From Acidobacteriota bacterium (lineage in GTDB: Bacteria > Acidobacteriota > Vicinamibacteria > Vicinamibacterales > UBA2999): a DNA stretch of 53,849 nt. Where the stretch lies: positions 1 through 53,849 of the forward strand of contig JACQTK010000026.1 of assembly GCA_016210845.1 (NCBI GenBank), given 5' to 3'. Position 1 is the stretch's first letter, and each line of letters begins with the position of its first letter. The position numbers were made by a program, and so were the translations under genes. This document shows, in pieces, positions 28,422 through 38,016 of the stretch. A model generated the notes under the pieces. The model ran no database searches, was not told the DNA's origin, and worked only from the letters and a program-made list of their open reading frames with translations.

Positions 28422-29362
28422 GGGCGCTGGTCACCGGCGCCGCCGGCTTCATCGGCTCCCACCTGTCCGAGCGGCTCATCGGGCAGGGCGCGTCCGTGGT
28501 CGGCCTCGACGGCTTCACCGACTACTACCCCCGCGAGCGCAAGGAGCGCAACCTGACGCGCCTGCGCCAGGCGGCCGCCTTTACGTTCGTCGAGTCCTCC
28601 ATTGCGAACGCGAACCTGGCGGCCCTGCTCGACGGCATCACGCACGTGTTTCATCTGGCCGCTCAGGCCGGCGTCCGGAAGAGCTGGGGGCGCGACTTTC
28701 GCGTCTATACGGAGAACAACGTGGAGGCGACGCAGCTGCTCCTGGAGGCCTGTGTGGGCCGGCCGCTCGAGCGGCTGGTGTACGCGTCCAGCTCCTCGGT
28801 GTACGGCGACGGGGTGCCGCTGCCGATGTGCGAGGAGGCGCGGCCGCAGCCGGTCTCGCCCTACGGGGTCACGAAGCTCGCGGCCGAACAGCTGTGCCAC
28901 TTGTATCACGCGAACCACGGCGTGCCCGCCGTCTCGCTGCGGTATTTCACGGTGTACGGACCGAGGCAGCGCCCCGACATGGGCTTCTCGCGGTTCTTTC
29001 GCGCCGTGCTGCGCGACGAGGCGGTGCCGCTGTACGGCGACGGGCGTCAGACCCGCGACTTCACCTTCGTCGCCGACGCGGTCTCGGCCACCGCGGCCGC
29101 GGCCACGCGCGGGGCTCCGGGGGGTGTCTACAATATTGGCGGCGGCTCGCGTGTCGAGCTGCTCCACGTGTTCGAGCTCATCGGCCGGATCACGGGCCGG
29201 CGCGTGCGCCTGGAACGTCTCGCGCCGCAGGCTGGCGACATGCGCGATACGTACGCCGATACGTCGCGCGCGCGCGCCGATCTGGGGTTCGCGCCCAGTG
29301 TCACACTCGAGCAGGGGCTGCGCGCCCAATACGACTGGGCGATGGGAGAAGGGCTTTCTTGA
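28418..29362 (+). CDS. NAD-dependent epimerase/dehydratase
   Basis: MRALVTGAAGFIGSHLSERL; SPYGVTKLAAEQL. Confidence 0.93.
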   Translation: MRALVTGAAGFIGSHLSERLIGQGASVVGLDGFTDYYPRERKERNLTRLRQAAAFTFVESSIANANLAALLDGITHVFHLAAQAGVRKSWGRDFRVYTENNVEATQLLLEACVGRPLERLVYASSSSVYGDGVPLPMCEEARPQPVSPYGVTKLAAEQLCHLYHANHGVPAVSLRYFTVYGPRQRPDMGFSRFFRAVLRDEAVPLYGDGRQTRDFTFVADAVSATAAAATRGAPGGVYNIGGGSRVELLHVFELIGRITGRRVRLERLAPQAGDMRDTYADTSRARADLGFAPSVTLEQGLRAQYDWAMGEGLS

Positions 29363-30138
29363 TCCGACGCTGTGCACGATTCGCCGTGCTGATGGCCCTG
29401 CTGGGGGCGACGCTCGCCTGCGGCGCGAGTCGGCCCACCACCCCGCCGCCCGGGTCGGCCAATCCCGACCGGTTCCTCTTCGATCGCGGCAACGAGGCAC
29501 TGATGCAGCGGCAGTGGAACAACGCGCGCACCTACTTCCAGCAGGTGGTCGACAACTACCCGCAGAGCCCGCTGCGGCCCGACGCCAAGCTCGGCGTCGG
29601 CGATGCGTACCTCGGGGAGGGCAACACCGAGTCGCTGGTGCTGGCCGCCAACGAGTTCCGCGAGTTTCTCGCGTTCTATCCCACCAATCCGCGGGCCGAC
29701 TACGCCCAGTACAAGCTGGCCATGACCCACTTCAGCCAGATGCGCGCGGCCGAGCGCGATCAGACCGAGACCAGGGCGGCGCTCCGCGAGCTCGACATCT
29801 TCTTCCAACGCTACGCGAACAGCGCCCTGACGCCCGAGGTGAAACAGAACTGGCGCATCGCCCGCGATCGCCTGAGCGAATCGGGCTTCCGCGTCGGCAT
29901 GACGTACTACCGTCAGCGCTGGTATCCGGGCGCCATCGATCGCTTCCGCGAGGTGCTGCGCGACGACCCCGGGTACACCGGCCGGGACGCCGTGTACTAC
30001 CATCTGGCGGAGTCCCTGGCCCGATCCGATAAGACACCTGAAGCCATCCCGTATTTCAAGCGGCTCCTGGACGAGTTCGAGACGAGCGAGTATCTGGAGG
30101 ACGCGCGGAGACGGCTGCTAGAGCTGACGGCTCAATAG
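29359..30138 (+). CDS. BamD-like outer membrane assembly lipoprotein (TPR)
   Basis: TTG start; lipobox GATLACGAS; DNYPQSPLRPDAKLGVGDAYL, FREFLAFYPTNPRADYAQYKLAM. Confidence 0.85.
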   Translation: MIRRCARFAVLMALLGATLACGASRPTTPPPGSANPDRFLFDRGNEALMQRQWNNARTYFQQVVDNYPQSPLRPDAKLGVGDAYLGEGNTESLVLAANEFREFLAFYPTNPRADYAQYKLAMTHFSQMRAAERDQTETRAALRELDIFFQRYANSALTPEVKQNWRIARDRLSESGFRVGMTYYRQRWYPGAIDRFREVLRDDPGYTGRDAVYYHLAESLARSDKTPEAIPYFKRLLDEFETSEYLEDARRRLLELTAQ

Positions 30139-30166
30139 ATTAGCGATACCTGAGGGACGAGCGGTC

Positions 30167-30922
30167 ATGACGACGATGCGGTTTCTGGCGGCCGCCGTGT
30201 TGCTCGCGGCCTCTCCGGCTGCGGCGCAGCGTGGACCCGCGCCCGCGCCCACACACCTGTCTCCCGAGGTGCTGGCGCTGGCCTGCGCCCCGAGCCTCGC
30301 CTACGAGGCGCCCTCGACGCCGCTGCGCGTGACCGGCGGGCAGGACTCTTTCGTGCGCCGCAGCTATCAGCTCGGCGACCTCGTGACGATCAACGCGGGC
30401 ACCGACAACGGCATCGAGGTGGGCCAGGAGTTCTACGTGCGGCGGGCCGCCGGCATGGCGCTCGGCGCGATCGGGCGCGACAATCCGGGGGTCGTCCGCA
30501 CGGCGGGCTGGATTCGCGTGTACGCGGTGGATCGTCGGATGTCGCTCGCCACCATCACGTACGCGTGCGACACGATCGACGTCGACGACTATCTCGAGCC
30601 CTTCCTGCTGCCGCAGGTGCCCGCCATCTCGACCGAGCGTCTGCCCGCGCAGCGCGACAACTACGGCCGCATCCTCGTTGGCAACGATCGACGCCGCACT
30701 TTCGCCACGGGCGACTTCTTCGTCGTCGATCGCGGCAGCGACCACGGTGTCACCGTCGGGGCGCAGTTCGTCGTCTATCGCGACAAGCAGCGGGACGGCA
30801 ACTTCCTGTTCGAGCTCGGCGAGGCGGCGGTGGTGGATGTGAGGCCGGAATCGTCGACGCTCCAGGTCATCCTGGCACGCGACGCTTTCATGGCAGGCGA
30901 CTACGTCGCCCTCAGAAGATAA
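30167..30922 (+). CDS. Secreted hypothetical protein
   Basis: Signal peptide; two repeats of 'D.GI.VGQEF.VRR / DHGVTVGAQFVVYRDKQRDG' type. Confidence 0.65.
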   Translation: MTTMRFLAAAVLLAASPAAAQRGPAPAPTHLSPEVLALACAPSLAYEAPSTPLRVTGGQDSFVRRSYQLGDLVTINAGTDNGIEVGQEFYVRRAAGMALGAIGRDNPGVVRTAGWIRVYAVDRRMSLATITYACDTIDVDDYLEPFLLPQVPAISTERLPAQRDNYGRILVGNDRRRTFATGDFFVVDRGSDHGVTVGAQFVVYRDKQRDGNFLFELGEAAVVDVRPESSTLQVILARDAFMAGDYVALRR

Positions 30923-30928
30923 TAGGCT

Positions 30929-31525
30929 TCACCCTGCGCGGCGGGCGCGCGCGACGCTGACGTCCGCCACACGGGCGCTGACGAGCCGCTGGAAGCGCCG
31001 GTAGTAGTCCACCGCCGAGACGACCGCGGTCAGCAGGACCACCCACAGCGCCGCGTAGCCGATCGGCGCCAGCCACGGCAGCGGCCCCCATCCGAGAATC
31101 AGCAGCAGGATCGCCACCACCTGCGAGGCCATCTTGAACTTGCCGAGCGACGAGGCGGGCATGCTCAGGCCCTTGGTGTAGGCGAGGCTGCGGAGAGCCG
31201 TGACACCGAACTCGCGGCCGATGATGAGCGCCACCATCCAGGCGGGCGCGAGCCCGAGCTGCACGAGCGAGACGAACGCCGCGGACGTCAGCAGCTTGTC
31301 GGCGATCGGATCGAGCATCTGCCCCAGCCAGGTCACCTGCCGGCGGCGGCGCGCGAGGTACCCGTCGAGCCAGTCGGTCATGGAGGCCAGCAGGAAAATC
31401 GCGGCACCCACCAGCTCCTTGGCCACGCCGAAGATGCGGCGTCCCTCGAACTCCGTGAGGAGCACCACGACGAGCAGCGGCACCAGGAACATGCGCACCA
31501 GCGTCAGGGAGTTGGGCAGGTTCAT
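30929..31525 (-). CDS. pgsA: CDP-diacylglycerol-glycerol-3-phosphate 3-phosphatidyltransferase
   Basis: MNLPNSLTLVRMFLVPLLVVVL; DWLDGYLARRRRQVTWLGQMLDPIADKLL. Confidence 0.95.
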   Translation of the reverse strand: MNLPNSLTLVRMFLVPLLVVVLLTEFEGRRIFGVAKELVGAAIFLLASMTDWLDGYLARRRRQVTWLGQMLDPIADKLLTSAAFVSLVQLGLAPAWMVALIIGREFGVTALRSLAYTKGLSMPASSLGKFKMASQVVAILLLILGWGPLPWLAPIGYAALWVVLLTAVVSAVDYYRRFQRLVSARVADVSVARARRAG

Positions 31526-31546
31526 GGCCGGATGGCGCATTCTACC

Positions 31547-31625
31547 GTAGGACAAACGCTGATGACGCCCATTTTCAATGAGGTCCCCGTTTGTCCTACT
31601 ACAATCGGCGGGCCGACGGCCCGCC
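31547..31625. repeat. 12-bp inverted repeat (31547-31558/31588-31599) followed by GC hairpin (31607-31625)
   Basis: GTAGGACAAACG...CGTTTGTCCTAC; GGCGGGCC-GAC-GGCCCGCC. Confidence 0.8.
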
Positions 31626-31687
31626 GCCAGCGCGCGTGAGCCGCGGGTTTGCTGGGCGGCTCAGGCGCGCTATGATCGGAGATTGTC

Positions 31688-32746
31688 ATGAAGGCGATCC
31701 TTCTGGCCGGGGGCAAAGGGACGCGGCTGAGGCCCCTGACCATCCATACCCCCAAGCCCATCGTCCCGATCTTCAACCGGCCGTTCCTCCATTACCAGCT
31801 GGACCTCCTGAAGCAGGTGCCCGAGATAGACGAGGTGATCCTCAGCCTCAACTACCAGCCTCGGCGCATCGAGGAGATCTTCGGCGATGGTACCGAGGCG
31901 GGCATCAAGATCCGCTACGTCGTCGAGCCCGTGCCGCTCGGCACCGCGGGGGCGGTGAAATACGCAGGCGACAACCTCGCGGAATCGGTGGTGGTGGTCA
32001 ACGGCGACGTGCTGACCGAGGTCGACCTGGCCGCCGTCATCCGCCTCCACCGCGAGCGCCACGCCCGCGCCACCATCGTGCTGACGCCGGTGGAGAACCC
32101 CACCGCCTATGGCCTCGTGGAGACCGATACGGACGGCAACGTTCGACGGTTCCTCGAGAAGCCGAAGCCAGACGAGGTGACCACGAACCACATCAACGCG
32201 GGCATCTACGTCCTGGAGCCCGACACCTTCGACCGCATCCCGAAGGACGTGGCCTGGTCGATCGAGCGCCGCTACTTCCCCTCGCTCGTCGAGCGCGGCG
32301 AGACGTTCGTCGCGTTCGTCTACGGCGGCTACTGGATCGACATCGGGACGCCCGAGAAGTACTCGCAGGTCCATCGCGACATCATGGACGGGCGGTTCGC
32401 GGCCGAACCCTTCCGCGGCCTGCCCGCGCCGCGGGCGTCGGTGGCCCCGGACGCGCGCATCGAGGAGGGCGCGACCGTGGAGGGGCCCTGCTTCATCGAC
32501 GAGGGAGTCCTCATCAAGACGGGTGCGCGCGTGGGTCCGTACTCCGTCATCGGCCGTCAGACGCAGGTCGAGGAGGACGCCTCGATCGACGCGGCCATTC
32601 TCTGGCCCAACTGCCGCGTGAGCAGGGATGCAACCGTTCGCAACGCCATCCTCGGCCGCAACTGCCACCTGGGCCGCAACGTCACGGTCGACGGCGGCGC
32701 GGTCCTCGGCGACAAGACGACGCTGACCGACTACACGCGGGCGTGA
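31688..32746 (+). CDS. Sugar-phosphate nucleotidyltransferase (mannose-1-P guanylyltransferase-like)
   Basis: MKAILLAGGKGTRLRPLTIHTPKPIVPIFNRPFL; C-terminal left-handed-helix repeats. Confidence 0.92.
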   Translation: MKAILLAGGKGTRLRPLTIHTPKPIVPIFNRPFLHYQLDLLKQVPEIDEVILSLNYQPRRIEEIFGDGTEAGIKIRYVVEPVPLGTAGAVKYAGDNLAESVVVVNGDVLTEVDLAAVIRLHRERHARATIVLTPVENPTAYGLVETDTDGNVRRFLEKPKPDEVTTNHINAGIYVLEPDTFDRIPKDVAWSIERRYFPSLVERGETFVAFVYGGYWIDIGTPEKYSQVHRDIMDGRFAAEPFRGLPAPRASVAPDARIEEGATVEGPCFIDEGVLIKTGARVGPYSVIGRQTQVEEDASIDAAILWPNCRVSRDATVRNAILGRNCHLGRNVTVDGGAVLGDKTTLTDYTRA

Positions 32747-32753
32747 CATGGGC

Positions 32754-32802
32754 GATTCGCGATGTCTGATGCGCGAATCACTCATCGCTCATCGCTAATC
32801 AC
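32754..32802. repeat. Inverted array of 7-bp repeats (GCGATKM type)
   Basis: GATTCGC-GATGTCT-GATGCGC-GAATCAC-TCATCGC-TCATCGC-TAATCAC; outer dyad GATTCGCG/CGCGAATC. Confidence 0.75.
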
Positions 32803-32804
32803 AC

Positions 32805-34160
32805 ATGGCGATCAATCCTGAGATTTTCAAGGCCTATGACATCCGCGGCCTGTATCCACGAGAGATAGACGAGCACGCGGCGCGCCTGATCGGCCGTGGG
32901 TTTGCCGCCTATCTGGGCGCCGGACCCGTGGCCGTGTCCCGCGACATGCGCATCTCCTCGCCCGCGCTGGCCGCGGCGTTCATCGAGGGGGTCCGCGCCC
33001 AGGGCCTCGACGTCGTGGACTGCGGGATGCTCGGCACGGACATGATGTACTTTGCCGTGGCCAGCAGTGGCTTCGCGGGCGGCGCGCAGATCACCGCGTC
33101 CCACAATCCGGGCGAGTACAACGGCATCAAGATGGTCCGCCGCGACGCGCTGCCGCTGAGCGGCGACGCGGGCATCGGCGACATCCGCGAGATGATTGCC
33201 CGCGACAGCCTGCCGCCGCCTGCCGCGCAGCCTGGAGCGCTGACCGAGCGCGACGTCCTCCCCGCGTACGTGGACACGGTGATGTCGTTCATCGACCCGT
33301 CGGTCGTCGAGCCTTTCACCGTGGTGCTCGATGCCGGCAGCGGCATGGCCGGGCTCGTGGCGCCCGCCCTGTTCGATCGGCTGCCGTGCAGGACGACGAA
33401 GCTGTGCTTCGCGATCGACGGCACGTTCCCCACGCACGAGGCGAACCCGCTGATCGAGGAGAACCGCCGCGACATCACCGCGGAGGTCCTGCGGCAAGGG
33501 GCCGACGCGGGCATCGCCTGGGACGGCGATGCGGACCGGTGCTTCTTCATCGACGGCAGCGGCGAGTTCGTCCCTGGCGACTTCGTGACGGCGCTGCTGG
33601 CGGAGGCCTTTCTGCTGACGCATCCGGGGGCCACCATCGTGTACGACTTGCGCGCGAGTCACGCCGTGAAGGACACCGTCGCGCGATACGGTGGGCGCGC
33701 CCTCATGAACCGTGTGGGCCACGCCTTCATCAAGCGGCGCATGCGCGAGGAGGATGCGATCTTCGGCGGCGAGGTCACGGGACATTACTACTTCCGCGAC
33801 TTCTACTACGCCGACAACGGCTTCATTCCCGCGCTGCTCATGCTGGAGCTGATGTCGAAGAAACGCTGCTCGCTCCGCGAGCTGCTGCGGCCGTATCGCG
33901 AGCGGTACTTCATCTCCGGCGAGATCAACACGAGATTGAGATCGATGGAGGACGTGCCGCGGCGGCTGGCGGCCATCGAGCAGCGGTATCGGGACGGGAC
34001 CGTCGCCACCCTCGACGGCGTGTCGGTGGACTATGCGGACTGGCACTTCAACGTCCGGCCGTCCAATACGGAGCCTCTCCTGCGGCTGAATCTCGAGGCC
34101 GCCGCGCCCGAGATGATGGAGCGGAAGCGTGACGAGGTGCTGGCGCTGATCCGGGGCTGA
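32805..34160 (+). CDS. Phosphomannomutase/phosphoglucomutase
   Basis: IFKAYDIRGLYPREID; ITASHNPGEYNGIKM; GDGDADRCFFID; RPSNTEPLLRLN. Confidence 0.95.
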   Translation: MAINPEIFKAYDIRGLYPREIDEHAARLIGRGFAAYLGAGPVAVSRDMRISSPALAAAFIEGVRAQGLDVVDCGMLGTDMMYFAVASSGFAGGAQITASHNPGEYNGIKMVRRDALPLSGDAGIGDIREMIARDSLPPPAAQPGALTERDVLPAYVDTVMSFIDPSVVEPFTVVLDAGSGMAGLVAPALFDRLPCRTTKLCFAIDGTFPTHEANPLIEENRRDITAEVLRQGADAGIAWDGDADRCFFIDGSGEFVPGDFVTALLAEAFLLTHPGATIVYDLRASHAVKDTVARYGGRALMNRVGHAFIKRRMREEDAIFGGEVTGHYYFRDFYYADNGFIPALLMLELMSKKRCSLRELLRPYRERYFISGEINTRLRSMEDVPRRLAAIEQRYRDGTVATLDGVSVDYADWHFNVRPSNTEPLLRLNLEAAAPEMMERKRDEVLALIRG

Positions 34161-34182
34161 GGATGGTAAGATGACTAGCGAA

Positions 34183-34257
34183 GCGGGAGTAGTTCAGCGG
34201 TAGAACGCGAGCTTCCCAAGCTCGATGTCGCGGGTTCGATTCCCGTCTCCCGCTCCA
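34183..34257 (+). tRNA. tRNA-Gly (CCC)
   Basis: GCGGGAG...CTTCCCAAG anticodon arm...GGGTTCGATTCCC...CTCCCGCTCCA cloverleaf with encoded CCA. Confidence 0.97.
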
Positions 34258-34316
34258 GCCTTCGCTCTCACGCCATGCGAACGCTGTCCGCCGTAGCCTT
34301 GGCGAAGGCGGACCGA

Positions 34317-34643
34317 TCACGTCCCTTCTGCCTCGAGCACGACGGCGTCTCCGGACACGAGAATCTCCGAGGCGTTCTGCATCACGTAGGACGTCGAGAA
34401 GCCGACGTTGACGATCGCATTGGCGCCGCGCGACGCGGCGGCCGCGACCATCCGGTCGATCGCCTGCTCGCGCGCTTCCGCCATCAGCTTCGTGTACTCC
34501 TGAATCTCGCCGCCGACGAGGTTCTTCAGACCGGCGAGGATGTCCTTGCCGACGTGCCGCGCGCGGATGGTGTTGCCGTACACCAGCCCGAGCGATCGGA
34601 CGACACGGTGGCCGGCCACTTGTGCGGATGGCGTCACGATCAT
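34317..34643 (-). CDS. YbjQ/UPF0145-family protein
   Basis: GLVYGNTIRARHVGKDILAGLKNLVGGEIQEYTKLMAEAREQA; GANAIVNVGF. Confidence 0.9.
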   Translation of the reverse strand: MIVTPSAQVAGHRVVRSLGLVYGNTIRARHVGKDILAGLKNLVGGEIQEYTKLMAEAREQAIDRMVAAAASRGANAIVNVGFSTSYVMQNASEILVSGDAVVLEAEGT

Positions 34644-35104
34644 CGCTCGACCTCCCGCGAATAGGGGTCGTGCGTCCAGAGGTGCCAGCGCTCACGGAGG
34701 ATCGACACGATCAGCAGCGCGGCGCCGACCATGAGGGATCCCATCGCAACCTTGACGAACAGCGGCAGGTCGGACGCGAGCCACGACTCGATCCAGAGCC
34801 AGAGGGACGTGGCGCCCAGCACACCGGCACCGACCGCGATCAGCGTCCACGCGATGCGCCGCTCGGCGCGGTGGAGGGCGGACCGGCGGTACCGGTCCCA
34901 CACCTCTTCAGGCGGCCGGGCAATCTCCATTGTCATCGTGACCTCCTTCACTCGTCGCAGGCGGCTCCAGTCGTCCGCCAGATCGGGGCGCGTCGCGAGG
35001 AGCGCGTCGAGCTCTCGCCGCTCGGCGTCGGTGCACTCGCGGTCGAGCACCGCCATCATCAGCGCGTGCGCGCGGTCGAGATCCAGTTCGTCCGCGGAAT
35101 TCAT
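34640..35104 (-). CDS. Probable anti-sigma factor
   Basis: Acidic N-terminal 'DLDRAHALMMAVLDRECTDAERRELDALL', two TM; overlaps ECF sigma gene by 4 bp. Confidence 0.75.
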   Translation of the reverse strand: MNSADELDLDRAHALMMAVLDRECTDAERRELDALLATRPDLADDWSRLRRVKEVTMTMEIARPPEEVWDRYRRSALHRAERRIAWTLIAVGAGVLGATSLWLWIESWLASDLPLFVKVAMGSLMVGAALLIVSILRERWHLWTHDPYSREVER

Positions 35105-35670
35105 CGATGGGCCTCCAGGGCGTCCGCGAGCCGCTTGCGGGCCGAGTACAGCCGAGACATCACCGTCCCGATCGGGATGCCCACCTGGTCGGCGATCTCG
35201 CGGTACTTCAGCTCCTCGAACTCCTTCAGCACCAGCACCTCTCGCTCGTGCGCCGGCAGCGCGTCGATGGCGGCGGCGAGACGGCGGCGCGCTTCAGCGC
35301 GCTCGGCCTCCTGCAGCGGATCGGCACCGGTACCATGCGCGATCGCGACCAGCCAATCGGGGCCCTGCGGCTCGATCAGGCGCCCCTGCGCCTTCGCGTC
35401 GCGCAGGAAGTTGAAGCACAGGCGCCGCAGGATCTGGTACAGCCAGGCATAGAAGGGACGGTCCGGATCGAGCGTGTGGCGCGCCCGGAAGGCCCGGACG
35501 AAGGCTTCCTGCGACAAGTCGAGCGCGTCCTCGCGCGACCGGACGATCCCGAGCGCCTGCAGGGAGGCGCGGCGCTCGTACCGCTCGACGAGCGTCCCGA
35601 AAGCGTCGGCGCCGCCCGCGCGCACCCGCCGCGCCAGCGCCGCGTCGCTGTCTCCCTCCGTCACGCGCAT
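35101..35670 (-). CDS. ECF-type RNA polymerase sigma factor
   Basis: GTLVERYERRASLQALGIVRSREDALDLSQEAFVRAF; REVLVLKEFEELKYREIADQVGIPIGTVMSRLYSARKRL. Confidence 0.95.
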   Translation of the reverse strand: MRVTEGDSDAALARRVRAGGADAFGTLVERYERRASLQALGIVRSREDALDLSQEAFVRAFRARHTLDPDRPFYAWLYQILRRLCFNFLRDAKAQGRLIEPQGPDWLVAIAHGTGADPLQEAERAEARRRLAAAIDALPAHEREVLVLKEFEELKYREIADQVGIPIGTVMSRLYSARKRLADALEAHR

Positions 35671-35804
35671 GACCGCGCCAGAAGCAGGACCACCCCGACG
35701 ATCAACGCAACCATCGACACGACTCGGGCCATCGCATGCTGCTACCGGATACTACACGCCCGCTGGGTGGTTTATTCGCCACCCGCAGGTGCGGGCGCCC
35801 GCCC

Positions 35805-36467
35805 TCATCGCAGCGAAATCCCCGCCGAGGCCGACACCAGCGTCGTCCGCGGCGTCTGCGCCAGCGGCACGGGCCGCGCCTCGGCCTGGATTACGTGGAA
35901 GCGCACGTCGAAGCCGAACGCAAGATGGTCGTTGCCGAACCACCGTGCGCCGCCGCCGACGTTGATGCTCCGAAGCCGGCCGCTGTCGCGCGAGACCCGG
36001 GTCCCGACACCGGATCGGGTGACGTCGACCTCCATCACACCCAGGCCCGCGCTCAGGTAGCTCCACCCGTCACGTGTCCCAAAGTTGACCGAGACTTGCG
36101 GTGCGAGCGTGCGCAGCTCCGCCAGGACGTCGGGGATGGTCCGTGTGACCGTCGTGGTGCTGGTCGACGTGGGCGTGGGCGGCGAGGTCGCGCGCCGAGC
36201 CCACAGGAGGTTCGCACCCAGCCCCAGACGGGCGGCGCCCAGCCGCAGCGGGTAGACGTGCGCGCCGATGTCGAGGCCGAATGCTCGCGCGGGAATCACG
36301 GTGCCCGATGGCACCGGCGTCAAAAAGGACGTGTCCTGCGGCAGCCCGACCGTCGTGCCGCGTACGTCGAGCACGTAAGGCCCTGGAGGGCCTGGCGGCG
36401 GGAGCTGGGCTGAGGCTGGCGACGGTACGAGCAGGCCGAGAACCAGGACGCCCGCGCGGCGCAGCAC
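35805..36467 (-). CDS. Putative outer-membrane beta-barrel protein
   Basis: Signal peptide (LLVPSPASAQ), glycine-rich alternating strands, terminal ASAGISLR. Confidence 0.6.
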   Translation of the reverse strand: MLRRAGVLVLGLLVPSPASAQLPPPGPPGPYVLDVRGTTVGLPQDTSFLTPVPSGTVIPARAFGLDIGAHVYPLRLGAARLGLGANLLWARRATSPPTPTSTSTTTVTRTIPDVLAELRTLAPQVSVNFGTRDGWSYLSAGLGVMEVDVTRSGVGTRVSRDSGRLRSINVGGGARWFGNDHLAFGFDVRFHVIQAEARPVPLAQTPRTTLVSASAGISLR

Positions 36468-36470
36468 CCG

Positions 36471-37337
36471 CTACCGCCCCTGCTCCGCGGGCTGCTGCGC
36501 GCGCGACTCCTGGACGATCCGCACCCCCGCGCTGGCGCCAATCCGCGTGGCTCCCGCCGCGACGAGTGCCTTCACGCCCTCGTAGTCGCGGATGCCGCCC
36601 GCCGCCTTCACGCCCATTTCCTCGCCCACCACCCGCCGCATGAGCGCCACGTCGGCCGCCGTGGCGCCGCCCGCGCCGAATCCCGTGGACGTCTTGACGA
36701 AGTCCGCGCCCGCGGCCTTGGCCAGCGTGCAGGCCGTGACCTTCTCCTCGTCGGTCAGCAGCGCCGCCTCGATGATGACCTTGCTCAACACCCCCGCATC
36801 GCGGCAGGGCGCCGTCACGGCCTCGATGTCGCGCTCCACGACCCGCAGGTCTCCCGACTTCAAGGCGCCGACGTTCGTCACCATGTCGATCTCCGTGGCG
36901 CCGTCGAAGATCGCGCGGCGAGTCTCGTAATGCTTCACGTCGGGTGTGGTGGCGCCGAGCGGGAAGCCGACGACGGAGCAGACCTTCACGGAGCTGCCGC
37001 GCAGCAGGCGCGCCGTCAGCGCGACCCACGTGGGGTTGACGCACACGCTCGCGAACCCGTACTGCATCGCCTCGCGGCACACCTGCTCGATGTCCTGGCG
37101 TGCGGCGTCGGGCCTGAGAAGCGTGTGATCGATCATCGCCGCCACGTCTCCCGCGGCGCCGCCCGCGGCATGCAGGCCGATCCGCGTGGCGCCCGCGGCG
37201 AGGATACCGCGCAGCCGATCCGGGCAGCATTCGTAGAGCACGGCATGACACGCGCAGCGCACGGGCGCGGACGCCCGTGCGGCGGCCACCTCTTCGACGA
37301 CGATCTGGATGAGACGCTGGAGGTCGGCGGGCTGCAT
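36471..37337 (-). CDS. deoC: Deoxyribose-phosphate aldolase with N-terminal extension
   Basis: [58 protein letters not shown]; preceded by amphipathic [23 protein letters not shown]. Confidence 0.93.
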   Translation of the reverse strand: MQPADLQRLIQIVVEEVAAARASAPVRCACHAVLYECCPDRLRGILAAGATRIGLHAAGGAAGDVAAMIDHTLLRPDAARQDIEQVCREAMQYGFASVCVNPTWVALTARLLRGSSVKVCSVVGFPLGATTPDVKHYETRRAIFDGATEIDMVTNVGALKSGDLRVVERDIEAVTAPCRDAGVLSKVIIEAALLTDEEKVTACTLAKAAGADFVKTSTGFGAGGATAADVALMRRVVGEEMGVKAAGGIRDYEGVKALVAAGATRIGASAGVRIVQESRAQQPAEQGR

Positions 37338-37372
37338 CGTGTTGGCGACAGGGTGTGGGCCGGGTTCTGGTC

Positions 37373-38005
37373 TCAGACCCGGCGGCGCTCCAGCTCCTGA
37401 ATCTTGGCGAGCCGGCGGATGTAGCGAGCCTCGCGCATCGGCGTGTCCAGGAAGGTATCGACGATGGCCAGCGCCTGGGCGGCGTCGACGAGCGTGGAGC
37501 CGAGTGCCAGCACGTTGGCGCCGTTGTGCTGCCGCGCGTAGCGCGCCAGCGTCTCGCTGGAGCACATGGCCGCGCGCACGCCCGCCACCTTGTTCGCGGC
37601 GATGGCCGACCCGAGGCCAGCGCCGTCGAGGACGATCCCCGCCTCCGCCTCCTTGCGGGCCACCTGCATCGCCGCCGCGGCCGCCGTGTCCGGGTAGTCC
37701 ACGATTTCCGTGCTGTCGGTGCCCAGGTCGTGCACGGCGAGCCCCCGTCCGCGCAGGTGCGCGACGATCGCCTTCTTCAGCGCGAGCGCGGTGTGATCGC
37801 CCGCGATCGCCACGGTGCGAATGCGCTCCGGCGGCGCCAGTGCCGCCGCGTCGTCATCTCCCTGTTCGCGCACCAGCGAGATGCGGCGCGCCTTCAGCGT
37901 GTCGCGCGCCAACGGCGTGACGTGGCCACCCGCCACCAGCACCACGGCGCTCCCGTACTCGAGGACGCGCGCGTCCGCCTCGGTGATCAGCTGAAAGCGC
38001 TTCAT
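37373..38005 (-). CDS. RpiB/LacAB-family sugar-phosphate isomerase with N-terminal extension
   Basis: [77 protein letters not shown]. Confidence 0.85.
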   Translation of the reverse strand: MKRFQLITEADARVLEYGSAVVLVAGGHVTPLARDTLKARRISLVREQGDDDAAALAPPERIRTVAIAGDHTALALKKAIVAHLRGRGLAVHDLGTDSTEIVDYPDTAAAAAMQVARKEAEAGIVLDGAGLGSAIAANKVAGVRAAMCSSETLARYARQHNGANVLALGSTLVDAAQALAIVDTFLDTPMREARYIRRLAKIQELERRRV

Positions 38006-38016
38006 CCGGCGCGACT

